A stretch of 64,000 bases of DNA from Scandinavium lactucae (GTDB lineage: Bacteria > Pseudomonadota > Gammaproteobacteria > Enterobacterales > Enterobacteriaceae): the NCBI RefSeq assembly GCF_033843265.1, contig NZ_JAWXRD010000003.1:124001-188000 (forward strand), in the 5' to 3' direction. How positions within the stretch are numbered: position 1 is the stretch's first letter; every line of letters starts with the position of its first letter. This document shows, piece by piece, positions 37,292-46,279 of this stretch. A program made the translations under genes and the position numbers. A model generated the notes under the pieces. The model was not told the origin of the DNA, ran no database searches, and worked only from the letters and a program-made list of their open reading frames with translations.

Positions 37292-37693
37292 TTATTCACT
37301 GTTCCCATGTTTAAATCTCATCAGGTCGCGGCGCTCTTTTTTATCAGGGCGACGGTCCGGGTGCGGCATGGTCAGCGCGTTCAGCTTACGGGCCACAGCC
37401 ATTTTTTCCCGTTTTTCGATACTTTCGACGGTCTCTTCATACAGCAACACGGCTTCGGTAGCCGGGCGTCGCTGTTCGGTGATGGCCTTAACAATCACCG
37501 TGCGCTCATCGTTGCCCTGACGCAGCGTCAGCGTGGCGTTCATTTCCACCACTTTGCTGGGCTTGCTGCGCTGTCCGTTGTAATGCACTTTACCGCCTTC
37601 CACCATCTCACGTGCAACCGCACGGGTTTTGTAGAAACGGGCCGCCCAGAGCCACTTATCGAGCCGGACGGCATCAGTGGGTTTCTCTTTCAT
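37292..37693 (-). CDS. hslR: Ribosome-associated heat shock protein Hsp15
   Basis: Hsp15 binds stalled 50S subunits carrying nascent peptidyl-tRNA. The 133-aa length equals E. coli HslR. The S4 RNA-binding domain is N-terminal (VRLDKWLWAARFYKTRAVA, then VHYNGQRSKPSKVV) and the C-terminal tail is basic. It lies in yrfG-hslR-hslO with gaps of 10 and 23 bases. Confidence 0.96.
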   Translation of the reverse strand: MKEKPTDAVRLDKWLWAARFYKTRAVAREMVEGGKVHYNGQRSKPSKVVEMNATLTLRQGNDERTVIVKAITEQRRPATEAVLLYEETVESIEKREKMAVARKLNALTMPHPDRRPDKKERRDLMRFKHGNSE

Positions 37694-37703
37694 GGCTTCT
37701 CCT

Positions 37704-38372
37704 TCACCGGATCGCCGGGATCAGGTGACGATAATCATTCAATGCCGGGTGACGCTGATAATGCTTTTCCGCGATACCCGAATCGGGATGGGTGACGCCG
37801 AGACAGTAACGGATCCCGAATAACGCCGCGGCATCAAGAATCGGTTCGCTGTCGTCAATAAACAGCGTTCTGTGCGCTTCCAGCGTTGTTTCTTCGGCCA
37901 CAGCCTGCCACAAGCGCTGATCTTCTTTCGGATAACCAAATGTGTGGGTCGAAAGTAATAAATCAAGGTGTGATGCCAGACCGGTATGTTCCAGCTTCAC
38001 CGCCAGGTTGTGCGGATGCGCGTTGGTCAGCAAAATGCGGCGTTTACCACAGGCTTTCAGCGCCTCAAGAAACGGCACGGTGTCATCGCGCAGCACGGCC
38101 CGTGGCCCTTGCTCGGTGGTCATGGCGCAAATATCCAGCCCCAGACGCTCGCTCCAGTAATCCAGACAGTACCAGTTTAGCGTATGCTGCACGGCGTGAT
38201 ATTCCTGGCTGATACGCGCACGCGCGTCTTGCAGGCTGATGCCGTTTTGCGCGCCGTAGGTTTCAGGCACCAGCTGCTGCCAGAAGTAGTTGTCGAAGGC
38301 GAGATCGAGAAGGGTGCCGTCCATATCCAGCAGAACGGTGTCGACCTCCTGCCAGGCAATGTCAAAATGCAT
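37704..38372 (-). CDS. yrfG: HAD-like hydrolase, purine 5'-nucleotidase type
   Basis: The 222-aa product is a haloacid-dehalogenase-type phosphatase. Motif I is LLDMDGTLLD, motif II is ILLTNAH, and the late motif is TLFIDDSEPILDAA. E. coli YrfG (222 aa) has been described as a nucleotidase acting on GMP and IMP. It is the first gene of yrfG-hslR-hslO. Confidence 0.93.
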   Translation of the reverse strand: MHFDIAWQEVDTVLLDMDGTLLDLAFDNYFWQQLVPETYGAQNGISLQDARARISQEYHAVQHTLNWYCLDYWSERLGLDICAMTTEQGPRAVLRDDTVPFLEALKACGKRRILLTNAHPHNLAVKLEHTGLASHLDLLLSTHTFGYPKEDQRLWQAVAEETTLEAHRTLFIDDSEPILDAAALFGIRYCLGVTHPDSGIAEKHYQRHPALNDYRHLIPAIR

Positions 38373-38440
38373 AGTGCGTCTCCAGCCGGAAGAATGCGCG
38401 ACAGGGTATCACACCGGTCGCGCGAGCGGGAGCAGGCGGC

Positions 38441-40588
38441 TTAGCGGTCTGTGGGATCCTGATGCAGCAGGTCCGTGGAGGTTAACAGCACCGGGTTGAG
38501 GCTGTCCTCGTAGTATTTATGAATATCCGCCATCCGCATACGGTGGCGCTGATAGCGGCGAATGGCCTGCATAGCGTTCCAGGCAAAACATACCAGCATC
38601 GCCAGCATCAGTAGCGTAATGCTGATGTAGCGCCACAGCCCGGCGCTGTCCGGCATGCGGTGCAGGTTGATATGTTTGGTGCCGTTGGCGTCGGTGTATA
38701 AGTTGGTCACAATCCCTTCGGCGGTAAACGGCGTACGCATCAGCATCCCCGCGAGGCGCTGAAATTCGCTCCACTGCTCATGCGCCGGATAGTCATACAG
38801 ACTAACCGACGGCCACGGTTGTGACACCAAATCGCTGCCTTCATCGCTGGCAATCAGGAAGCCGCCTGGTGCCGGACTGTTAAGCGCCTGCGCCGCGCGA
38901 GCCGTTTCGCGCATCACGAACGGCGCGGTCGAGGTGGTGACCAGATTATCCAGAGACTCGGCGCTGACCGGGCGCAGCAGCACGTTCACCCCGTCCAGTT
39001 TCCCGGCGCTGGCGCGTTTGGTCAGCGTGTCCCAATCGCGGGTGTTCCCGAGGTTGACCAGCGCATTTTTCAGGCGGGCGCAGTCGTCTTCGGCAGAGCA
39101 CAGATCTTGTGTTCTCAGCACGATATCGGCGAAATCATCCAGTAGTACCATCCCTGATTTTTGAATCGCAGAACGCAGCGCCGGGCTGACGCGAGAGCTG
39201 TCATCCGGGGTCGGGTGTAGCTGACGATTCACCGCCTGCATCAGGGCCGTGGCTTTGGTCACGATATCCGATTCTGGCAGCGGCAGCGGCGGCGCGTCGT
39301 TCCAGATAATCTGCGAGCAATCAAACGGCATATACGGCGAGTTTTGCTGCGCGGTCCAGGTTCCCTGCGAGTGGATATTACACATGCCGGTGCCGGAAAG
39401 GTGCAGCGTATCGCCGACGCGAACGCCCGCCTGCTCAAGCTGATTGACCGTTGTCGCCTCAATGGTTTGTGCGCCTTTCAGCCATGAAAGGGTAAATTTG
39501 AACGGCATCCCTAACGGCACGCTCATCCACAGCATCACCACAATCAGCAGTGCCCCACCCGCGATAATTGCGCTGCGCAGCCAGTGCTGGAGTGGGAAAT
39601 GCTTCACTTCATTATGCAGCGACAGGAAGCGGCCCTGACGCACCACATGGCGGTCGAGATATATGTCGATGTCCGTCTGCTGGCCGAGGTCCTGGGCGAT
39701 AAAAGGCTGCCAGTGCCGCGGGTAAATCAGGTCGATAATGCCAAGAGAGATATTGTTGATGTGCTCCTGGTCATTTTCGCCAAACAGGCCCCAGCGTTTC
39801 GGCGTGCCGCGCAGACAGTGGATTTCACGCAGTGCGGTTTTAGACGGGGGCGCAAACAGGCCCCACAGGCCGAATGCCAGCAGCAAAATCGCGCCGCCGG
39901 TGACCCAAGGGACAAACACTTCCGGCACCATCAGGGCGCAGAAAAAGAGCAGGAACGCGCCGACGACCAGTAGCGCTTCACGCAGGCCGTCCGGGCGACT
40001 CAGGGCATACTCTTCATGGGTTTCCTGGCGAATGTTCAGCAGTTCAATCTGCTCGCTTTCTTCACCGCGAATGGATGCCTGGGTCGATGGGCGTTGCTCC
40101 AGCGCAAAGCCTTTGGCTTCCTGCTTGTGGTCGTGCAGCGTATGGCCGTTGAGGGAAATAACCAGCGGCAAAGAATCGGTATAAATAAGTTCGACCGCGT
40201 TTTCGTCGTTGATGTACTGCTCCCAGAAAGGCGGGAGATGAATTTCAACGGAGTCGAGGAAGTAGCGCCACTTATTCGGGTCTTCGGTGGTAATCCCGTA
40301 GCGGGTAATGGACTGGGTGACGCTGTAGACCGTGTTACTTTGGGCATTGAGGGTCAGCACCGCGGGTGCCACTGTGGCACCGGAAGCAGGTACTTCCAGC
40401 GTACGGCTAAGACTTTCGAGATAGCTTTCAGCGGCAGCGCGCTCATCGCTGGTCAGTTTGCGCGTGGTAGCGCCAGTAAACGCGTGCAGTCGGGGAAGAC
40501 GCCGTTGCTGCGAGCGCTGTCGATAAAACCACCCTGCAAGCAATGCGCAGGCCAGCATAGCAGCGAGAAGAATCAAAAAGGTGCCCAT
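38441..40588 (-). CDS. igaA: Inner membrane regulator IgaA (YrfF)
   Basis: IgaA is an essential inner-membrane brake on the Rcs envelope-stress phosphorelay. The 715-aa product has an N-terminal membrane helix (1-20), a cytoplasmic domain, a helix pair near 200-245, another near 340, a large periplasmic domain and a final helix near 655-675. It is similar along its length to E. coli YrfF (711 aa), which contains the same GTGMCNI and DCSQIIWNDA segments. Confidence 0.94.
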   Translation of the reverse strand: MGTFLILLAAMLACALLAGWFYRQRSQQRRLPRLHAFTGATTRKLTSDERAAAESYLESLSRTLEVPASGATVAPAVLTLNAQSNTVYSVTQSITRYGITTEDPNKWRYFLDSVEIHLPPFWEQYINDENAVELIYTDSLPLVISLNGHTLHDHKQEAKGFALEQRPSTQASIRGEESEQIELLNIRQETHEEYALSRPDGLREALLVVGAFLLFFCALMVPEVFVPWVTGGAILLLAFGLWGLFAPPSKTALREIHCLRGTPKRWGLFGENDQEHINNISLGIIDLIYPRHWQPFIAQDLGQQTDIDIYLDRHVVRQGRFLSLHNEVKHFPLQHWLRSAIIAGGALLIVVMLWMSVPLGMPFKFTLSWLKGAQTIEATTVNQLEQAGVRVGDTLHLSGTGMCNIHSQGTWTAQQNSPYMPFDCSQIIWNDAPPLPLPESDIVTKATALMQAVNRQLHPTPDDSSRVSPALRSAIQKSGMVLLDDFADIVLRTQDLCSAEDDCARLKNALVNLGNTRDWDTLTKRASAGKLDGVNVLLRPVSAESLDNLVTTSTAPFVMRETARAAQALNSPAPGGFLIASDEGSDLVSQPWPSVSLYDYPAHEQWSEFQRLAGMLMRTPFTAEGIVTNLYTDANGTKHINLHRMPDSAGLWRYISITLLMLAMLVCFAWNAMQAIRRYQRHRMRMADIHKYYEDSLNPVLLTSTDLLHQDPTDR

Positions 40589-40907
40589 GCTTTTCCCATC
40601 AAACTTATTCTTACAGGTTTCGTCGGTTGCCCATTAACACAGAACGTGAGCCCGTAGTTAGCTATCGGCACGCATCACCCAGAACTTTAAAGACTTATTA
40701 CGTTCTGACGCAACTTTTGAGCATAACAAAGGTCAATGCAAGCGAATATCAGCAAATTCTCAAAACTGAGGCAAGGGCTTGACTTTTTATCTAAAAAAGT
40801 GACTGATGCTGAAAGTTACACAGATGTAAATACACGACGACAGGAATTGCCTAAACTGTGCGGCATGTCGCACAATTACCCTGTTATCACAGCAAGCACA
40901 GGTCATC
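40589..40907. other. igaA-nudE divergent intergenic region
   Basis: This 319-base AT-rich gap holds the promoters of igaA (left) and nudE (right). I find no open frame with a ribosome site and no recognisable operator, RNA gene or repeat. A ribosome site for nudE is weak (CACAGGTC). Confidence 0.6.
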
Positions 40908-41468
40908 ATGGATAAACCATTAACAAAACCCATCCTCCATCACGTAGAAACGGTCGCCCGTTCCCGACTGTTTACCGTCGAAAGTGTGGATCTGGAATTC
41001 AGCAATGGCGAGCGCCGCGTGTATGAACGGATGCGTCCTTCTACTCGCGAAGCGGTGATGATCGTCCCGATTGTTGATGACCATCTTATTCTGATCCGCG
41101 AATATGCCGTAGGCACCGAATCGTATGAGCTCGGTTTTTCGAAGGGGCTGATCGACGCCGGTGAAAGCGTATTCGAAGCCGCGAACCGCGAGCTGAAAGA
41201 AGAAGTCGGCTTCGGGGCCAATAACCTGACGTTTCTGAAGAAACTGAGCATGGCACCGTCCTATTTCTCCAGCAAAATGAATATCGTGGTAGCGGAAAAT
41301 CTTTATCCGGAATCGCTGCCTGGCGATGAACCTGAGCCGCTGCCGCAGGTGCGCTGGCCGCTGGCCCAGTTGTTAACGCTGCTGGATGAACCGGATTTCA
41401 ATGAAGCCCGAAACGTAAGCGCGCTGTTCCTGGTTCGCGAGTGGCTGAAAGAGCAGGGCCGGTTGTAA
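40908..41468 (+). CDS. nudE: ADP compounds hydrolase NudE (Nudix)
   Basis: NudE hydrolyses ADP-ribose, NADH, Ap3A and similar compounds. The 186-aa product has the Nudix box in the segment GLIDAGESVFEA through RELKEEVGFG (G-x5-E-x7-REUxEExGU). It is a single gene between igaA and mrcA and ends at a shared terminator. Confidence 0.96.
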   Translation: MDKPLTKPILHHVETVARSRLFTVESVDLEFSNGERRVYERMRPSTREAVMIVPIVDDHLILIREYAVGTESYELGFSKGLIDAGESVFEAANRELKEEVGFGANNLTFLKKLSMAPSYFSSKMNIVVAENLYPESLPGDEPEPLPQVRWPLAQLLTLLDEPDFNEARNVSALFLVREWLKEQGRL

Positions 41469-41478
41469 ACGCCGGGCA

Positions 41479-41506
41479 AAAAAAAGGCACCTGAGGTGCC
41501 TTTTTT
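41479..41506. terminator. Bidirectional terminator between nudE and mrcA
   Basis: A GGCACC/GGTGCC stem with TGA loop is flanked by a long A-run on the left and six T on the right. It serves the converging genes nudE and mrcA. Confidence 0.9.
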
Positions 41507-41507
41507 G

Positions 41508-44060
41508 TCAGAACAGTTCGTGGGTTTCACCGTTGTCTATCAAGGTGGTCCCCACTTCATGCACCGACTGTTGGGTCGGCTGCGTGCCTTCGATAAAGTA
41601 CTCTGCGCGACTGTTCCCGCCGTTCGCCAACTGCCCGGTGTAGCGGTCGATATTGACCGTCACCACGCCCGCTGGTGGCGTAAGCGGTTGTTCTGGTACG
41701 CCTTCCAGCGCTGCCTTCATGAACAAATCCCACGCCGGCTGAGCACTCTTCGCCCCGCCTTCGTAACCGGAAATCTGATCTTTAATCGCGCCTGACGCCG
41801 AGGTACGGCCCAGATTGCGGCGATGATCGTCAAAGCCAATCCACACCGACGTTACCACGCCCGGACCATAACCCGAGAACCAGGCATCTTTCGAGCTGTT
41901 GGTGGTACCGGTTTTGCCGCCAATGTCATGACGCTGTAGGTCACGACCCGCGCGCCAGCCGGTTCCCTGCCAGCCCGGTTCGCCGAAGACGTTGGTATTC
42001 AGCGCGCTCTTAATCAGGAAAGAGAGCGGGGTACTGATCACGTGCGGGGCGTATTCCTGCCCGCCGCTCCGCGCGACCAGCGCCTGGTTGGCCTGCTCGA
42101 GGCTTGGCATCGGTACAGTAGAATTCTGCGGCGTCTGAGAGGTCGCAACATCTTCTACGTCTTTGTTTTCCAACACGTTAGATTTCGGCGTATCACCGTA
42201 AATCACCGGAATATCGCAATCCGCACAGGCGATTTTCGGTCTGGCTTCAAAGATAACGCCACCCGCGTCGTTTTCGATTTTGGTGATGAAGTATGGGTCG
42301 ATCAGGAAACCGCCGTTTGCCATCACCGAATAACCGCGCGCCACCTGCAGCGGGGTAAACGATGCGGAGCCCAGCGCCAGCGATTCAGTACGCACAATGT
42401 TGTTGGCCGGGAAGCCGAAGCGCTGCAGGTATTCTGCCGCGTAATCCACACCCATCGCACGCATGGCGCGCACCATCACCACGTTTTTCGACTGGCCGAG
42501 ACCCTGACGCAGGCGAATCGGACCGGCGTATTGCGGCGGGGAGTTCTTCGGACTCCAGTCGGAACCGGCACCCGCATCCCAGCGAGAGATAGGCACGTCG
42601 TTCAGAATACTCGCCAGGGTCAGACCTTTGTCCATCGCGGCGGTATAGAGGAAGGGTTTGATGTTCGAGCCGACCTGGCGCAGCGCCTGGGTGGCACGGT
42701 TGAATTTACTCTGGTTGAAGTCAAACCCGCCGACCAGCGCAATGATCGCGCCGTTTTGCGGGTTAATTGACACCAGCGCTGAGTTGACGTCCGGAACCTG
42801 TGCCAGCCACCAGCTGTCATTCACCTGACGCACCCAGATTTGCTGGCCGGTTTGTACCACGTCGGTCACTTTACGCGGGGTGGGACCCTGCTGTGTATCC
42901 GAGCGGTACGGGCGCGCCCAGCGCATTCCGTCCATATTCAGCGAAACCGAGGTGCCATCAGCCATCATCACCGTAGCATCCTGAGGGGTCGCGGCGGTCA
43001 CCACCGCGGGTAAAAGTGGCCCGTATGTCGGCAAGCTTTTCAGGCTATCGGTGATTTTTTGGCTGTCCCACGGGGTTTCGCCCACCTTCCACAGCACGTT
43101 AGACGGACCGCGATAGCCGTGACGCATATCGTAATCCATGACGTTGGTGCGCAGGGCATGCTGCGCCGCCAGCTGATCTTTGCGGGTGATGGTGGTGTAA
43201 ACGCGATAGCCGTCTTCGTAGGCCTTGTCACCATAGCGACTCACCATTTCCTGGCGCACCATTTCGGTCAGGTACGGGGCGGAGAAGGCAATTTCTGGCG
43301 CATGATAACGGGCGTTGATCGGCTCGCGGATGGCCTCGTCATATTGCGCTTTGTTGATGTAGTTTTCGCTCAACATACGCGATAACACCACGTTACGACG
43401 GGCGGTTGCTCGGTCCATCGAATACAGCGGGTTAAAGGTGGATGGGGCTTTTGGCAGGCCTGCAATCACCGCCATTTCGCTCAGCGTCAGCTGATCGATG
43501 GATTTACCGAAATAGACCTGCGCGGCAGATCCGACGCCATAGGCCCGGTAACCGAGGTAAATCTTATTCAGGTACAACTCAAGAATTTCATCTTTGCTGA
43601 GCATCTGCTCAATGCGGATAGCCAGGAACACTTCTTTAATTTTACGCGTCAGCGTTTTTTCCGGGCTCAGGAAGAAGTTACGCGCCAGCTGCTGAGTGAT
43701 GGTACTGGCACCCTGTGTAGCGCGACCAGAAAACAGTGCCACGCTGGCTGCACGGAAAATCCCGACCGGATCGATCCCGTGATGCTCGTAGAAACGGCTG
43801 TCTTCTGTGGCAATAAAGGCTTTTGTCAGCTCTGGCGGCATTTGGCTCAGCGTGACAGGAATACGACGTTTTTCACCGTACTGCGCAATCAGCTCGCCTT
43901 CGGCGCTATAGATTTGCATGGGGATCTGCAGGCGCACATCCCTGAGTGTGGCTACGTCGGGTAGCTGGGGCTCAATAAATTTGTAGAGGCCAATTATCGA
44001 GCCTGCTCCCAGCAGAATGCAACAGACTGCAAGGATGAATAAATACTTTACGAACTTCAC
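41508..44060 (-). CDS. mrcA: Bifunctional penicillin-binding protein 1A
   Basis: PBP1A polymerises and cross-links peptidoglycan at the outer face of the inner membrane. The 850-aa length equals E. coli PBP1A. There is an N-terminal membrane anchor (about 5-28), a GT51 glycosyltransferase domain (catalytic Glu in IATEDSRFYEHHG), an OB-like insert and a transpeptidase domain with Ser465 in GSNIKPF and the late KTGTT motif. It is divergent from hofM. Confidence 0.97.
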   Translation of the reverse strand: MKFVKYLFILAVCCILLGAGSIIGLYKFIEPQLPDVATLRDVRLQIPMQIYSAEGELIAQYGEKRRIPVTLSQMPPELTKAFIATEDSRFYEHHGIDPVGIFRAASVALFSGRATQGASTITQQLARNFFLSPEKTLTRKIKEVFLAIRIEQMLSKDEILELYLNKIYLGYRAYGVGSAAQVYFGKSIDQLTLSEMAVIAGLPKAPSTFNPLYSMDRATARRNVVLSRMLSENYINKAQYDEAIREPINARYHAPEIAFSAPYLTEMVRQEMVSRYGDKAYEDGYRVYTTITRKDQLAAQHALRTNVMDYDMRHGYRGPSNVLWKVGETPWDSQKITDSLKSLPTYGPLLPAVVTAATPQDATVMMADGTSVSLNMDGMRWARPYRSDTQQGPTPRKVTDVVQTGQQIWVRQVNDSWWLAQVPDVNSALVSINPQNGAIIALVGGFDFNQSKFNRATQALRQVGSNIKPFLYTAAMDKGLTLASILNDVPISRWDAGAGSDWSPKNSPPQYAGPIRLRQGLGQSKNVVMVRAMRAMGVDYAAEYLQRFGFPANNIVRTESLALGSASFTPLQVARGYSVMANGGFLIDPYFITKIENDAGGVIFEARPKIACADCDIPVIYGDTPKSNVLENKDVEDVATSQTPQNSTVPMPSLEQANQALVARSGGQEYAPHVISTPLSFLIKSALNTNVFGEPGWQGTGWRAGRDLQRHDIGGKTGTTNSSKDAWFSGYGPGVVTSVWIGFDDHRRNLGRTSASGAIKDQISGYEGGAKSAQPAWDLFMKAALEGVPEQPLTPPAGVVTVNIDRYTGQLANGGNSRAEYFIEGTQPTQQSVHEVGTTLIDNGETHELF

Positions 44061-44209
44061 CGGAGATTTCCCATTTAGTGGTCATTGGGCAGTTTATAAA
44101 CAAACGCGCGGTAGTATAAAGGCAACCCATAAGCATTGATATACCCGTCATATTTCAAACTGTACGGGCGTGGGCAGGTGCGTGGTTCAAACGATAAGGA
44201 GATCTCAGA

Positions 44210-44932
44210 ATGGCTTACAGTCACTGGCAGGCAGGATTGCACTTTCAGCAGGCGAGTATCGTCTGCGTCGCAGTACAGAAAACCCGTTCCGGGCGAGCGT
44301 TAAGGCGCTGGTGGCAATTGCCTATGGAAACGGACGCCAGCGAACAACATCTTATTGCGGCCCTGCGCCGAATTCAGCGTGAAATGCCGCGCTTTCATCG
44401 GCTTGTCGCGGCGATTCCCGCTGCCGACACGCTGCAAAGACAGCTCCCGCCACCGCAGATGATTCTGCGCGAAAGTGAGACCGCGCAATGGGTGGCCAGC
44501 ACGGTGGCAAAGCAGCTAGAAATGCCAAGTGAAACCCTCGCGTTTGATTACCACACTGCTGACACCAAGAGTTACAGCGTGACCGCCGTAAGACGACGTG
44601 ACGTGGAGCTACTGCAACAGCGTCTTCACGCCGCCGGTTTGAATCTGTGCGCAATCGCGCCGGATGCCAGCGCGCTGCAAAACTTTCTGCCGTGGATAGC
44701 GAAAGAGGTGCCCGGTGTGTGCTGGCAGGACAGACAGCAGTGGCTGTGGGCGACTCGTGAGGCATGGGGCTGTAGCGCCGATGCCCCCGCCGATATGCTG
44801 GTGTGCACCACCCAGCCTGAAAGCGGGCTGAGTTTTAATCCCTGGTTTCCGCTCAATCAGCTTCAACCTCCATTACCTCAACAAGGGGATGCCTTTGCCA
44901 TCGCGCTGGCTCTTGCCTTAGGAGTGGCGTGA
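44210..44932 (+). CDS. hofM: PilM-like DNA-utilisation protein HofM
   Basis: HofM is the PilM/ComA-like actin-fold member of the machinery by which E. coli is reported to use DNA as a nutrient. The 240-aa product is somewhat shorter than E. coli HofM (about 259) and diverged, but aligns at start (WQAGLHFQQ) and at ALQNFLPW and the QWLWATR region. It begins after AAGGAGATC and is one base from hofN. It is the first of five genes in hofMNOPQ. Confidence 0.9.
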   Translation: MAYSHWQAGLHFQQASIVCVAVQKTRSGRALRRWWQLPMETDASEQHLIAALRRIQREMPRFHRLVAAIPAADTLQRQLPPPQMILRESETAQWVASTVAKQLEMPSETLAFDYHTADTKSYSVTAVRRRDVELLQQRLHAAGLNLCAIAPDASALQNFLPWIAKEVPGVCWQDRQQWLWATREAWGCSADAPADMLVCTTQPESGLSFNPWFPLNQLQPPLPQQGDAFAIALALALGVA

Positions 44933-44933
44933 G

Positions 44934-45473
44934 ATGGCGCGGCCAGTGAATTTACTGCGCTGGCGTGAACAGCGTCGGCGGCAGTGTGTGCGTCTCTGGG
45001 GACTGCTGTTTGTCGGTGCCTGGCTAATCGCGTTAATGCTGGTTTTCGCCGGGCGGGCCGGGCAGATGCACCAGCAGAAAGAGCAAGTGCTGCGGCGGCA
45101 AAATGATCGGGCGCTGCTTCAGGCATTAATTCAGCGGGAACAGCAATTGCATGCTGAGTTCGAACGGCGGGAAAGCGTCGAGGCCCAGCGTCAAGAGCGG
45201 GCACTCACCCGACGCTGGCAATCCACGCTGCAGCGTTTAGCTGAACATCTCCCTGAACAGGCGTGGCTGACGGCGGTGACATGGCAGGGCAACGCTTTCA
45301 GCTTTACGGGGCTCGCTAACCGCTTTCCCGCGCTGTCACAGGTAGATACGGCGGCACGCAGCCTGCCAGGGTTTCGCGCCGTGAGCCCGGGAGCCATGCT
45401 TCGGGATGCGCAGGGGCGCTGGCAGTTTAGCTATCAGCTACAGGCGGAGGGCGGCGATGGGAAATCTCGCTGA
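44934..45473 (+). CDS. hofN: PilN-like protein HofN
   Basis: HofN is the PilN-like inner-membrane subunit of the assembly complex. The 179-aa product has a basic start (VNLLRWREQRRRQ), one transmembrane helix at about 22-42, a long charged coiled-coil-type stretch and a PilN-like C-terminal domain. The length equals E. coli HofN. It overlaps hofO by 17 bases. Confidence 0.9.
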   Translation: MARPVNLLRWREQRRRQCVRLWGLLFVGAWLIALMLVFAGRAGQMHQQKEQVLRRQNDRALLQALIQREQQLHAEFERRESVEAQRQERALTRRWQSTLQRLAEHLPEQAWLTAVTWQGNAFSFTGLANRFPALSQVDTAARSLPGFRAVSPGAMLRDAQGRWQFSYQLQAEGGDGKSR

Positions 45474-45888
45474 ACGCTGGTGTGATTTCTCACCCCGTAT
45501 TCGCCTCGGCATAGGGCTAGTGATGGTCGGGCTGTTAATGGCGCTGGGGGTTTACTGCCATCGTGAGGTCATCAGCGACGAGATGCCGGTGCCGCTCAGT
45601 TCACAGTGGCAGAAAATGATGCCGCTGCGGGGTGTTAATTCTGTTGAACCAGCCTCACCAGCCAAACCCTTTTCGGCTCTCGATTTCGATACCGAAGACA
45701 GCCATCTCGTGAGTTGGCAACCAGTAGGCGCAGGCGGTGAGCTGGCTCTGGAGGCTAACTGGCAGAGTATTCCCCCGCTATTTATACAGCTGGCGGAACG
45801 TGGTCAGTCGGTACGGGGATTCAGTATTGTGCCGGAACGACAGCGGCTGAAAGTGACGCTCCAGCTTGAGGCCCTCGGCGATGACTGA
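45457..45888 (+). CDS. hofO: PilO-like protein HofO
   Basis: HofO is the PilO-like partner of HofN. The product is 143 aa from 45457 (MGNLAERW), with a membrane helix at about 17-37. I chose this start over an in-frame upstream ATG because GGAGG lies just before it and E. coli HofO is 146 aa. The gene starts inside hofN and overlaps hofP by eight bases. Confidence 0.87.
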   Translation: MGNLAERWCDFSPRIRLGIGLVMVGLLMALGVYCHREVISDEMPVPLSSQWQKMMPLRGVNSVEPASPAKPFSALDFDTEDSHLVSWQPVGAGGELALEANWQSIPPLFIQLAERGQSVRGFSIVPERQRLKVTLQLEALGDD

Positions 45889-46279
45889 CTGGCGTGTACC
45901 GATGGCGCTTACTCTGCCGCTGTTGTTGGGGATGCGTGACCCGTTTCTGCCGCCGGAAGACCGCTGTGCCGTTTCGCAGATGATGCTCTGGCATTACCAG
46001 GGCATGGTTAGCCTCGGCGAACAGCGAACGGGGATCGTGCGCGATGCCAGCGGAAAATGGCGACGCCTGATAAAAGGGCAGCGGCTGGATAACGGTTGGG
46101 TTGTGTCTGGCATTCAGCCAGAGCAGATGGACATGGCTGCCGACGCAGATTGCGAAACCTCGCAGTGGCGCTGGCTGAAAGAGGGAACGAAAGATGATGC
46201 GAAGGATGCTGTTGGGGATCCTGCTGGTGGCGGCGGCGGTCCCGGCAAAAGAAAAAACGGTGTCGCTGGCGGTGGATGA
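45881..46279 (+). CDS. hofP: PilP-like protein HofP
   Basis: HofP is the PilP-like periplasmic link between HofNO and the secretin. The 132-aa product begins MTDWRVP, has a hydrophobic signal-like start and the family segment MRDPFLPPEDRC. E. coli HofP is of similar length (134 aa). Its last 29 codons are read inside hofQ (86-base overlap), giving a Gly-rich, basic tail that is probably not structured. Confidence 0.85.
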   Translation: MTDWRVPMALTLPLLLGMRDPFLPPEDRCAVSQMMLWHYQGMVSLGEQRTGIVRDASGKWRRLIKGQRLDNGWVVSGIQPEQMDMAADADCETSQWRWLKEGTKDDAKDAVGDPAGGGGGPGKRKNGVAGGG

